Below are positions 1-7,472 of a DNA stretch of 36,303 bases, one piece after another. The notes beneath the pieces are model-generated. The model was not told the DNA's origin and made no database searches. It worked only from the letters and a program-made list of their open reading frames with translations. Numbering within the stretch: the first letter of the stretch is position 1; every line of letters starts with the position of its first letter. The translations under genes were made by a program, and so were the position numbers. Origin of the DNA: Hymenobacter sp. (GTDB lineage: Bacteria; Bacteroidota; Bacteroidia; Cytophagales; Hymenobacteraceae); assembly GCA_028288445.1 (NCBI GenBank), contig JAQBNT010000188.1:1-36303 (forward strand). The letters are read 5' to 3'.

Positions 1-316
1 GGTAATTTGACTCGTCCACCACATCGTCGTGGACCAGCGTGGCGGTGTGGAGCAGCTCAATTAGGGCCGCGCCGCGAAACGTGGCTTCGGGCAGCGGGTC
101 GCCGGTGTTGGGCTCGGGGCGGGCGGCGCGGGCCGTGAGAAACACGAACATGGGCCGAATTTGCTTGCCCTTGCGCTTCACGATGTAGCCCATTATCTTG
201 TCGAGCAGCAGCACTTTGGTGCGCATCGACTGACGGAACTTGTGCTCAAACTCTTCCATTTCGGCCGCGATGGGGGCCTGAATCTGGTCGAGGGACAAGG
301 GGGAGTGTTGGGGCAT
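1..316 (-). CDS. Polyprenyl diphosphate synthase, N-terminal part (truncated by window edge)
   Basis: The first 105 codons of a trans-isoprenyl diphosphate synthase lie here; the rest runs off the left edge. These enzymes condense isopentenyl diphosphate onto an allylic diphosphate to build the chain used for menaquinone side chains. The sequence shows KGKQIRP (the conserved substrate-binding GKxxRP region), then LLHTATLVHDDVVDES, which carries the first aspartate-rich motif DDxxD that binds the Mg-diphosphate. The start is the ATG at 314-316, giving MPQHSPLSL. The gene is divergent from the hydrolase at 442, with about 125 bp between them. Chain length (octaprenyl, heptaprenyl or other) cannot be judged from this part, so no symbol is given. 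Confidence 0.9.
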   Translation of the reverse strand, partial: MPQHSPLSLDQIQAPIAAEMEEFEHKFRQSMRTKVLLLDKIMGYIVKRKGKQIRPMFVFLTARAARPEPNTGDPLPEATFRGAALIELLHTATLVHDDVVDESNY

Positions 317-429
317 TGCGGCGACAATGATACGGCAGAACGGCGGAGAGGCCATCAGCGCGGCCCCAACCTTTTGGGCCGGCTACGAATTATAACCGCG
401 GCGGCGGCCAATTGGCGGCGCTTCGCTCC

Positions 430-441
430 TACCTTCGCCAG
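430..441 (+). promoter_or_regulatory. -7 element abutting the hydrolase start
   Basis: TACCTTCG at 430-437 matches the Bacteroidota -7 element (TAnnTTTG with the common TTCG variant) and is followed by 4 nt and then the ATG at 442. Transcription would begin at or next to the start codon, so the mRNA would be leaderless. The same 4-nt spacing recurs at three other genes here. A -33 TTG is present at 412-414 but is closer than usual. Confidence 0.5.
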
Positions 442-1302
442 ATGCTCACTCACGCCTCCTTCATGCTCTCGGGCGCTGCCCACGGCCGGCCTTTCGAGGC
501 CGATGCTACCTATCAGGCCACCGGCCATGCCAAGCCGGTGCTGCTGTTCGTGCACGGCTTCAAGGGGTTTAAGGACTGGGGGCACTTTCCGCTGCTGGCC
601 GATTATTTCGCGGCGCAGGGCTTTGTATTTGTGAAGCTCAACCTGTCGCACAACGGCATCGTGGTGGGCGGCACCGGCGATTTGGAGGATTTGGACGCGT
701 TCGGGCGCAATAATTTCAGTATTGAGCTTGACGACATTGGGCAGGTAATCGACGCGCTTTTTACACCCAGGGCCACGCCCTTACCCGCCGCCGAGATGGA
801 TTTGCAGCGGTTTTTCCTGGCCGGGCACAGCCGGGGCGGCGGCCTGGCGCTGCTGAAAGCGGCTGAAGACCCGCGCGTGCGGGCCGTGGCCACCTGGGCC
901 GCCATCGCCGAAGTGCATCCGCAGTGGCCGCAGTCGATATTTGATGAGTGGCAGCGCACGGGCGTGCTGCACGTGCCCAACATGCGTACCGGCGTGGAGT
1001 TGCCCATGCACTACCAGATTGTGGAGAATTACCACGCCAACCGCCCGCGCCTCGACATTCCGCACAACGTGCGCCGCAAGCTGAAACAGCCGCTGCTCAT
1101 CATCCACGGCGACCAGGACGAGACGGTATCGGTAGATGCCGCCCACAAGTTGCAACAGCTCAAGCCCAATGCCGAGCTGCTGCTGGTGCCCGGAGCCACG
1201 CATATGTTTGGCGGCGCGCACCCCTGGCCCGAAACGGAATTGCCCGCTCCCGCCCGCCATGTGGCAGAAGCCACGGCAGCCTTTTTTAAGCGGCAGAAAT
1301 GA
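442..1302 (+). CDS. Alpha/beta hydrolase (286 aa)
   Basis: Serine hydrolase of the alpha/beta fold, substrate unknown, probably cytoplasmic as no signal peptide is visible. LLFVHGFKGFKDW is the oxyanion-hole HG region, AGHSRGG is the nucleophile elbow (Ser near residue 130), IIHGDQDETVS carries the likely acid, and GATHMFGG the catalytic histidine. The ATG at 442 is preferred over an in-frame TTG at 412 because a -7 promoter element sits 4 nt before it. The stop overlaps the folK start by ATGA, so the two are probably co-translated. The sequence resembles dienelactone-hydrolase/BAAT-like esterases, but the exact family is not certain. Confidence 0.85.
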   Translation: MLTHASFMLSGAAHGRPFEADATYQATGHAKPVLLFVHGFKGFKDWGHFPLLADYFAAQGFVFVKLNLSHNGIVVGGTGDLEDLDAFGRNNFSIELDDIGQVIDALFTPRATPLPAAEMDLQRFFLAGHSRGGGLALLKAAEDPRVRAVATWAAIAEVHPQWPQSIFDEWQRTGVLHVPNMRTGVELPMHYQIVENYHANRPRLDIPHNVRRKLKQPLLIIHGDQDETVSVDAAHKLQQLKPNAELLLVPGATHMFGGAHPWPETELPAPARHVAEATAAFFKRQK

Positions 1303-1799
1303 GCAATGAATCTGTACTGGCCTACCTTTTATTAGGCAGCAACCTAGGCGACCGCGCCGCGCTGCTGGCCCAGGCCCGTGCCCGGCTGGCAACCACGGCC
1401 GGGGCCATCGTGGCCGAATCCGGGATTTATGAAACGGCAGCGTGGGGCCGTGAAGACCAGCCGGCGTTTCTGAATCAGGCGCTGGCGGTGCGCACGGTTT
1501 TATCACCCGAAGAATTGCTGACAGCCTGCTTGTCGACTGAACAGGCCGCTGGCCGCGAGCGGCGCGAGCATTGGGGTAGCCGCACACTGGACGTCGACAT
1601 CCTGTTTTTTGGGCCGGGAATTATTGCTACGCCTACGTTGAGCGTACCGCACCCGCGCTTGGCCGAGCGCCGGTTTGCACTGGTGCCACTGGCCGAAATT
1701 GCCGGTTCGCTGGTTCATCCGCAGTTGGGCGAAACGATGGCCACACTACTCGCCCGCTGCTCCGACCCCTTGCCCGTGCGGCTCTGGACTGCCGAATGA
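1299..1799 (+). CDS. folK: 2-amino-4-hydroxy-6-hydroxymethyldihydropteridine diphosphokinase
   Basis: HPPK transfers pyrophosphate from ATP to 6-hydroxymethyl-dihydropterin, the step before dihydropteroate synthase in folate synthesis. The 166-aa length is normal for a monofunctional HPPK. YLLLGSNLGD is the N-terminal family signature, YETAAWG binds the pterin, and WGSRTLDVDILFFG is the hallmark RxLDxDIL motif with the Mg-binding aspartates. The start ATG overlaps the hydrolase stop (ATGA at 1299-1302). The last 85 bp overlap the 3' end of the membrane protein on the other strand. No other folate gene is nearby. Confidence 0.95.
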   Translation: MSNESVLAYLLLGSNLGDRAALLAQARARLATTAGAIVAESGIYETAAWGREDQPAFLNQALAVRTVLSPEELLTACLSTEQAAGRERREHWGSRTLDVDILFFGPGIIATPTLSVPHPRLAERRFALVPLAEIAGSLVHPQLGETMATLLARCSDPLPVRLWTAE

Positions 1800-3094
1800 G
1801 CCGCGACTGGCAGCGGTGGCACCCGGCGCAAATCCTGCGCTACGTGCCCCACCCGCACGGCCGCGCCCAATAGCCAGACGGCTACCAGCCCCGCTCCCAG
1901 CCAGCGCGGAGCCTGGGCCGGCCACGCTGCCAGCACGAGCAGCACCACGGGCGCAAACAGCACACTGGCGTACCGCTCGGCATCGTGAATACCGGCTGCG
2001 CTTTGGGCAAATACCGTGAGGCCCGCCACCAGCACTACCAAGGCCACGCTGGCGCTCCAAAGCGTTTTCAGCATCAGTTGAATTTGGGAGTCAGCTATAG
2101 CCCGTGAGCGGGGAAATGCCAGTGCACTATGCAACGATGCAGCCATTGGAGCAGCTTCTGAAATAGCTGCAGCGGCATAAGTAGCGGTTGTTTCAGCCTT
2201 AGCAGCGCTACGACGCGGCCACAGTAGCCCGCCCAGCACCAGCAGTCCGGCCGCCCACGCAAAAGCAGGCAACAGCACCCGGCCCGACACAGGCAGCGGC
2301 AGCAGCCAGCGCGCCAGCACGAAACCGTAATCGGCCGCTGAGCTTAACAACTGGCCCCAGCCCCGGCTGGGATGGTAGCGGCTGGGGCCGGCCACCAGCA
2401 GCGCGTACCACTGCCACAGCACGCCGCTGGTGCCGCTTATCAGCAGGTGTAAAAAAAGTACGCCCCGGCCACGCGCCCAGAGCCTGTGCCCCCCGCTCAC
2501 GAGCAGCCCCGCTCCCACCCCGGCCAGTAGAAAAAGGCCAAGAGTGCGCTGCAAAGGCAACAAAACCCCAACGGCTGTGAGCACGCCCCACCACTGCCAA
2601 CGGACCGTGCGTTGCCATTGCCACAGCGCCACAGCATAGGCCGCGAACAGCAGCAGAAAAACACTTTCGGCCCACACGAATTTGCTCACCAACAGCCACG
2701 GCGTACCTAAAGCCATTAATGCCGGCAGCACCATTATCCGGCGGGCCGGTAGCAACTGTCGGCCCAGCCAGCTCCACAGCAGCAGGCTACCCAGCAGGCA
2801 CGCGCCGTGCAATACCCGCACGCCCGCCAGCGAGTTGCAGGCGCTCAGCAGCAGCGGGAATAGCGGGGGCCAGTAGCGGTACGGCGTGCCATCGGGGTTG
2901 AGCAGGTGGCCGGTTTCGCGCAACGTGCGGGCGGCGTGGAGGTAGTAGCGCGAATCGCCGGTGCCGGCCAGGCCGGGCGCGGTGGCGTAGGCAAACAGCG
3001 CCAACTGCAACAGCCCGGCCACCACCAGCAGTCCCACAAAGGGCCACCGGTAGCGCCGGGCTGCGGCAGAATCAGGAGACTCGGTAAATGCCAT
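1715..3094 (-). CDS. Multi-pass membrane protein, GT-C glycosyltransferase-like (459 aa)
   Basis: Polytopic inner-membrane protein with about ten hydrophobic segments. After the first membrane segment comes a loop with GDSRYYLHAARTLRETG and then RYWPPLFPLLL, the arrangement seen in GT-C enzymes (ArnT/PMT and PIG-M-like), where the first-loop acidic residue is catalytic and the xPPL motif follows. It would use a polyprenyl-phosphate sugar, though the acceptor is unknown. The ATG at 3094 gives MAFTESPDS; an upstream TTG at 3118 is less likely because it lies in a palindrome. The C-terminal tail is hydrophilic and its last 85 bp lie antisense to the folK end. Assignment rests on topology and the loop motif only. 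Confidence 0.65.
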   Translation of the reverse strand: MAFTESPDSAAARRYRWPFVGLLVVAGLLQLALFAYATAPGLAGTGDSRYYLHAARTLRETGHLLNPDGTPYRYWPPLFPLLLSACNSLAGVRVLHGACLLGSLLLWSWLGRQLLPARRIMVLPALMALGTPWLLVSKFVWAESVFLLLFAAYAVALWQWQRTVRWQWWGVLTAVGVLLPLQRTLGLFLLAGVGAGLLVSGGHRLWARGRGVLFLHLLISGTSGVLWQWYALLVAGPSRYHPSRGWGQLLSSAADYGFVLARWLLPLPVSGRVLLPAFAWAAGLLVLGGLLWPRRSAAKAETTATYAAAAISEAAPMAASLHSALAFPRSRAIADSQIQLMLKTLWSASVALVVLVAGLTVFAQSAAGIHDAERYASVLFAPVVLLVLAAWPAQAPRWLGAGLVAVWLLGAAVRVGHVAQDLRRVPPLPVAAHSAVQSRTGKGSEQRASSVAIVSPNCG

Positions 3095-3114
3095 GGATTC
3101 TATTGTGCTGGCAG

Positions 3115-3152
3115 GCAAAACGTCATGCGGAGCGGAGTCGAAGCATGACGTT
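3115..3152 (-). terminator. Palindrome, likely fabD terminator
   Basis: AACGTCATGC (3119-3128) and GCATGACGTT (3143-3152) form a perfect 10-bp stem with a 14-nt loop. Read on the minus strand the stem ends in TTTT, consistent with a Rho-independent terminator for fabD, which ends at 3183. The loop (GGAGCGGAGTCGAA) and stem resemble the dispersed GTCAT(G/C)C palindromes elsewhere in the window. Confidence 0.55.
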
Positions 3153-3182
3153 CTTGTTTACCCTGATGTCTTCTGCTTATGC

Positions 3183-4073
3183 CTAGAAGCTACCTACTGT
3201 GGCCGTGGACACTATTTTCTTCACCAGGCCCTGCAACACCTTGCCGGGGCCGCACTCCACGAAGTCGGTCGCGCCGTCGGCGGCCATGCGCTGCACCAGC
3301 TGCGTCCAGCGCACGGGGGCGGTGAGCTGGGCCAGCAGGTTGGCTTTGATTTCGGCCGGGTCGGTGTGGGGCAGCGCGTCCACGTTCTGGTACACGGGGC
3401 AGCGGGCGGGGCTGAAGGTGGTTTTCTCGATGGCCTCGGCCAGGGCGGCGGCGGCGCTCTGCATCAGGGGAGAGTGGAAGGCCCCGCCCACGGGCAGCGG
3501 CAGGGCGCGCTTGGCCCCGGCAGCTTTCAGGGCTTCGCAGGCCTGGGCCACGCCTTCGGCCGAGCCGGAAATGACGAGCTGGCCGGGGCAGTTGTAGTTG
3601 GCGGCCACCACTACGTTGCCGGCCTCCGTGATTTCCTGGCAGATGCGCTCCACCGTGGCATCGTCGAGGCCGAGAATGGCGGCCATGGTGCCGGGCTGCT
3701 CCTCGCAGGCGGCCTGCATGGCCTGGGCACGGCGGGCTACCAGCGGCAGCGCGTCTTCAAACTTCAACACGCCTGCGGCTACCAGGGCCGAGAATTCGCC
3801 CAGCGAATGCCCGGCCGTGCTGGCTGGCTGGAAATCGGGCCGCGCCACAAACTGCGCCACCGAATGCACGAAAATAGCGGGCTGGGTTACATCGGTGCGG
3901 CGCAGGTCCTCCTCGGAGCCGCTGAACATGATGTCGGTGAGGCTGAAACCCAGGATGTCGTTGGCGCGGGTGAGCAGGGCGCGGGCGTCGAGGTTCTGGT
4001 CGAACAGCTCGCGGGCCATGCCGGGAAACTGGCTGCCCTGGCCGGGAAATAGCACGGATTGAGTCGGATTCAT
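3183..4073 (-). CDS. fabD: Malonyl-CoA:ACP transacylase
   Basis: FabD moves malonyl from CoA to acyl carrier protein, priming fatty acid elongation in the cytoplasm. The 296-aa length is typical. FPGQGSQFPGM at residues 9-19 is the N-terminal oxyanion signature, GHSLGEFSAL carries the nucleophile Ser90, GAFHSPLM carries the catalytic His200, and ECGPGKVLQGL closes the fold. The ATG at 4073 (MNPTQSVLFPG) matches family starts. It is not next to other fab genes here; a palindromic terminator follows it, so it is likely transcribed alone. Confidence 0.96.
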   Translation of the reverse strand: MNPTQSVLFPGQGSQFPGMARELFDQNLDARALLTRANDILGFSLTDIMFSGSEEDLRRTDVTQPAIFVHSVAQFVARPDFQPASTAGHSLGEFSALVAAGVLKFEDALPLVARRAQAMQAACEEQPGTMAAILGLDDATVERICQEITEAGNVVVAANYNCPGQLVISGSAEGVAQACEALKAAGAKRALPLPVGGAFHSPLMQSAAAALAEAIEKTTFSPARCPVYQNVDALPHTDPAEIKANLLAQLTAPVRWTQLVQRMAADGATDFVECGPGKVLQGLVKKIVSTATVGSF

Positions 4074-4183
4074 CGGGAGTCGCGAATTAGCGGTTTTCGG
4101 GTGGTGGGAATTGGCAAATGGCAGCCGGCCGCTACCTCAGCGGCGGCAAAGCGGGCGCAAGCTGCACAAAAAGCCGCATTGCC

Positions 4184-4221
4184 CAAAAAAAGCGGAGCCA
4201 ACCCCAGGGTCGGCTCCGCTT
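4184..4221 (-). terminator. Rho-independent terminator of the first T9SS paralog
   Basis: The arms at 4190-4199 (AAGCGGAGCC) and 4212-4221 (GGCTCCGCTT) pair perfectly over 10 bp. On the minus strand the hairpin is followed by a run of seven T, directly downstream of the gene ending at 4255. Confidence 0.8.
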
Positions 4222-4254
4222 CAATATAAGGAGTGAATCAATCTAAACCCGTGA

Positions 4255-7230
4255 TTAGCGGACGATTTCGACCCAGCCTTTGTAGGTGCGCTTAGTGTTG
4301 GCGAAGTCGGCAAACTCTACTTCCGCCAAGTAGAAATACACGCCGTCCACGGTTTTTACCTTCGCATTTTTCTCGCCCGTGGGCCCGCCGCCGTCCCAAT
4401 TGATTAGGATGGGGTCGTCGGCCGTGGTGGTGTTCTCGAAGACTTTAACTCCCCAGCGGTTGAAGGCCTGGAAGTGGACGCGCCGCACCGGACTGCTGTT
4501 TTTGGGCCGGAACTGGTCGTTGGCCCCGTCGCCGTTGGGGGTGAAAATATTGGGCAGCTTGAAGAACACGCAATTGTCTTGGCAAGCCACGTTGCTCGTG
4601 TCGCTCACTGCGCCACTGCTGGCCACGGCCTGGATGGCGTAGCAGCCGCCCGAAAAGGCCAGGTTGCCGTGCACGTAACTGGTGGCGGTGGTGGTGCCCA
4701 GCGGCGTGAAGCGCCCCGTGGGCGTGGGCCGGTAAAACACCTTGTAGCTGACCGGGGCCACGTCGCAGCCGGCCGGGGTGTTGCCCACCGTCCAGCGCAG
4801 GCGGTTGCTGTATTTCTCATTCTGGCGCGGGAATTCGGGCAGGCTGGCCAAGCTGTCACAGTTGGTGGTCAGCAATTTGAGTACCGGTGTGCAGGGCGGC
4901 GAGATGAGGGTGAGGCAGCGCTCTTGGCTGCGGTTCAGCAGCGAGTTCAGGAAAGTGAAGCCGGCGTAGCGTCCGTTCGTTTCCACGTAGTAGCAGTAGT
5001 CCTGCCCCTTCACCAGCGCGGGGTCGCGGTCGGCGTAGGTGCCCCCGGCAGCCGTGGAAGTGGCCGTGCCGATGCGCACGTAGGCCCCGGCATTGCCGGT
5101 GCGGCGGTAGATGGCGGTGGGCTGCGCGGCATTGTCCCAGGGCACATTAAAGGTCCAGCTCACCGCGATGGCCGAGGCGGCTACGTTGGCGGGCAGCGCA
5201 CTCACGCGCACACTGCTGGCAGTGGGCGAAAACTCGCTGACGGGCGTGGCCAGGGCCTGCACAAACTCCAGCTTATAAGTGTACTGCTTGTTCTGGGTAT
5301 CGAGGCCAGAATCAACGTAGCTCGTATCAGCCAGGGCCGTGAACGGGCCGTGCGCCACCGCCACAAAGTCGGCGGCGGCCGGGGTCAGCCCCTCGGCCCG
5401 CGACAGGTTGTAGCGCACCGGGGTGGTGAAAGTACCGGTCACCGGGCGGGGCTGGGTCCAGCGCACGGCAATCTGGCCGGTGGAGGCGCTGGTGGTGGCC
5501 ACGTCCACGTTGGTCAGCATGGCCCCGCGCCCGGCTACTTGGGCGCAGGCTTCGTTCGAGGCCAGACTTTCGCCGCCGGCCGGCAGCGGAAAGTCGGCGT
5601 AGATGCGGTAGCAGTAGTTCTGGCCCCGGTCCAGGCCGCGGTTGGTGTTGGTAGCGGCATCTCGGTTCAGGTCCGTAAACGTGGTCGCGGTGGGTCCTAC
5701 CGTGGCAATGCGCACATAGCCCGATGAGGCCGGAATGCCCGTTTCACAGCCGCCCGGTGCGGTTCCGGGGTTCACTTTGCGGTAGATGTAGATGTTGGCG
5801 GCATTGGCGCAGGTGTAGGCGTCCCAGTTCAGCACCACGCTGTTGAGGCCGCCCGTTGCCACGGCGGGCGTAGCGCGCAGATTTTGCGGGGCCGGCCCTA
5901 CCACCGTGATACGCCAGGTTTTCTCGTCAATCAGCGCCGGGTTGGTGGTGGAAGGCGAGGCTGGGTTGTCCTGGGCCTTAAATACTACGATGTACGGCAC
6001 CTTGGCCACGTTGCTGCAAGTGGTTTGCCAGCTGAACGTGCCGGTGGCCTGCGGCGGGCCGGTCGTGGTTTGGCGGAACGTGGCCGGCGGGATAATTCCG
6101 CTATAGGCAAACAATGTGACAGGCGACTGCGGGCTGCTGGGCGTAGCCGCGTCCACGGCCGTCACGGCACCGGTTATGCGCGCACCGGCCACCACGCAGA
6201 TATCCTGCGGAATGGTGATGGTGGGGCGGATATTAACCGAGGCCGTTACGATTATCTGCATGTCCCGAATCACCTTGCCAATGAGCCGACGCCCCAGTGG
6301 CACGCGCCGCCATTCTTCCACTTCAAACGCAACGTTGTAGAAGCCCACCGCCACGGGCGCGTTCCAGGTAATCTGGCCGGTGTTCACGTCCTGCACGAAA
6401 ATAGCATCGGCCCCGGGCACCCCGACTGGCACCCCGATAAAGGGCGGCACCCCTTCATAGGCCACCTGCACGGCCCGGGGATTGCCGGCGGTGATGGCCT
6501 GGTCGTTGGGAAAGTGAAAATTGGGCACGGGCAGGGCCACGGGCGTATTGTTGCCCGTGCCGGCTCCCTGGCCTGTGCAGGGGGAACCGCCCACCGACCC
6601 GCGAATGCCGGCCGGCACCTGCTGGCTGGCCCGCAAGTGGAAAGCCAGCGAATCCTGGTCGGCATCGTAGGCCCCGGGGTTGTGCAAAAACACCTGGCTG
6701 GTAGCTGCTTTGTCGACGGCCGGGGCCGTGAAGATGGGCGAATGGTTCAGCCCCAGCGCCGGGTCGATGTAGACATAGCTCCGAATGTAGAACGACTGGT
6801 TTTTCGAGTCGCTCATGTTTATCACCCCGTCGTTGCGGTTTTCGCCAATAAACTCCACGTTGTAGCCGCCCGTGGCCGGGTAGATGTGCTCGAAAGTATA
6901 AATATTAACGCTGGTATCGGTGTTGCCCGGAATGGCCCGCCTAACGGCCCGCGGGATGCCGTCAATGCAGCTGGAGGTGCCGTCACCAAAGAATATGGTG
7001 GCCGCTGGCTGGTCTACCGGCGAACTATTGTCGGTGTAGAGCACCATCTTAAAGAAAATGCGGCGCGGGTTGGGATTGGCGGTGGTATCCACCTTGGCCT
7101 GAATATCGCCAGCGCGCAAGTGCGATGCGTGAGCGGCATCAGGACGCAGACTAAGCCCGGTCACCATTAGCAGCAGCAGTAGCGCCAGCCGCGCACCGGC
7201 CCCACCCCGGAACAGAAGAAATTGTATCAT
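4255..7230 (-). CDS. Secreted multidomain protein with gliding-motility/T9SS type B C-terminal domain (991 aa)
   Basis: Large exported protein. A hydrophobic signal peptide (LALLLLLMVTGLSL) ends near residue 35, before HASHLRAGDIQ. The next 400 or so residues form Ig/PKD-like modules. From about residue 440 come several fibronectin-III-like units, each beginning like QNLRATPAV or GQIAVRWTQP, with many paired cysteines. The last 95 residues are the CHU_C/TIGR04131 domain: LPNIFTPNGDG, FNRWGVKVFE, INWDG, GVYFYL and a terminal YKGWVEIVR. In this phylum that domain directs export through the type IX secretion system and surface attachment. It is a close paralog of the next gene (7473-10436). No enzymatic domain was seen, so an adhesin or surface scaffold role is inferred. 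Confidence 0.9.
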   Translation of the reverse strand: MIQFLLFRGGAGARLALLLLLMVTGLSLRPDAAHASHLRAGDIQAKVDTTANPNPRRIFFKMVLYTDNSSPVDQPAATIFFGDGTSSCIDGIPRAVRRAIPGNTDTSVNIYTFEHIYPATGGYNVEFIGENRNDGVINMSDSKNQSFYIRSYVYIDPALGLNHSPIFTAPAVDKAATSQVFLHNPGAYDADQDSLAFHLRASQQVPAGIRGSVGGSPCTGQGAGTGNNTPVALPVPNFHFPNDQAITAGNPRAVQVAYEGVPPFIGVPVGVPGADAIFVQDVNTGQITWNAPVAVGFYNVAFEVEEWRRVPLGRRLIGKVIRDMQIIVTASVNIRPTITIPQDICVVAGARITGAVTAVDAATPSSPQSPVTLFAYSGIIPPATFRQTTTGPPQATGTFSWQTTCSNVAKVPYIVVFKAQDNPASPSTTNPALIDEKTWRITVVGPAPQNLRATPAVATGGLNSVVLNWDAYTCANAANIYIYRKVNPGTAPGGCETGIPASSGYVRIATVGPTATTFTDLNRDAATNTNRGLDRGQNYCYRIYADFPLPAGGESLASNEACAQVAGRGAMLTNVDVATTSASTGQIAVRWTQPRPVTGTFTTPVRYNLSRAEGLTPAAADFVAVAHGPFTALADTSYVDSGLDTQNKQYTYKLEFVQALATPVSEFSPTASSVRVSALPANVAASAIAVSWTFNVPWDNAAQPTAIYRRTGNAGAYVRIGTATSTAAGGTYADRDPALVKGQDYCYYVETNGRYAGFTFLNSLLNRSQERCLTLISPPCTPVLKLLTTNCDSLASLPEFPRQNEKYSNRLRWTVGNTPAGCDVAPVSYKVFYRPTPTGRFTPLGTTTATSYVHGNLAFSGGCYAIQAVASSGAVSDTSNVACQDNCVFFKLPNIFTPNGDGANDQFRPKNSSPVRRVHFQAFNRWGVKVFENTTTADDPILINWDGGGPTGEKNAKVKTVDGVYFYLAEVEFADFANTKRTYKGWVEIVR

Positions 7231-7386
7231 ATAATGTCGAACAGAGGAAAGAAAAATCGTTAGCCTTACGCTGATTCGGGCCGCAAAGGCGAGCCCGGCA
7301 ACGCGAAGCTATACGAGAAGTAATGGGAGAAGGAAAAGTTGCGCCGCCTTCGGCCGAAAGCGAATAGCAGCCCGCCGCCACATAAT

Positions 7387-7450
7387 TAAACCAGATAGCC
7401 CCGCAAAAACCGCTCCGAGCAGGGCAGTTTATGCGGGGCTACCTGGTTTA
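7387..7450. terminator. Long imperfect hairpin between the two T9SS paralogs
   Basis: The arms 7387-7405 and 7432-7450 (19 nt each, one mismatch; core TAGCCCCGCA/TGCGGGGCTA) enclose a 26-nt loop, just downstream of the upstream paralog's stop at 7473. It probably ends or stabilises that transcript. There is no clear T-run, so it may be a processing or stability hairpin instead. Confidence 0.5.
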
Positions 7451-7472
7451 TTTAGCTAACTGCTGGCAATTG

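Noticed and set aside
781..1587. Minus-strand open frame opposite the hydrolase and folK
   Set aside because: No domain recognisable, antisense to two genes with clear catalytic motifs.
4474..5727. Long open frames on the plus strand opposite the T9SS genes (also at 5884-7170 and 8517-9944)
   Set aside because: They are antisense to well-supported coding sequence, have low-complexity Gly/His/Arg-rich composition and no family motifs; such frames arise from GC-rich codon bias.
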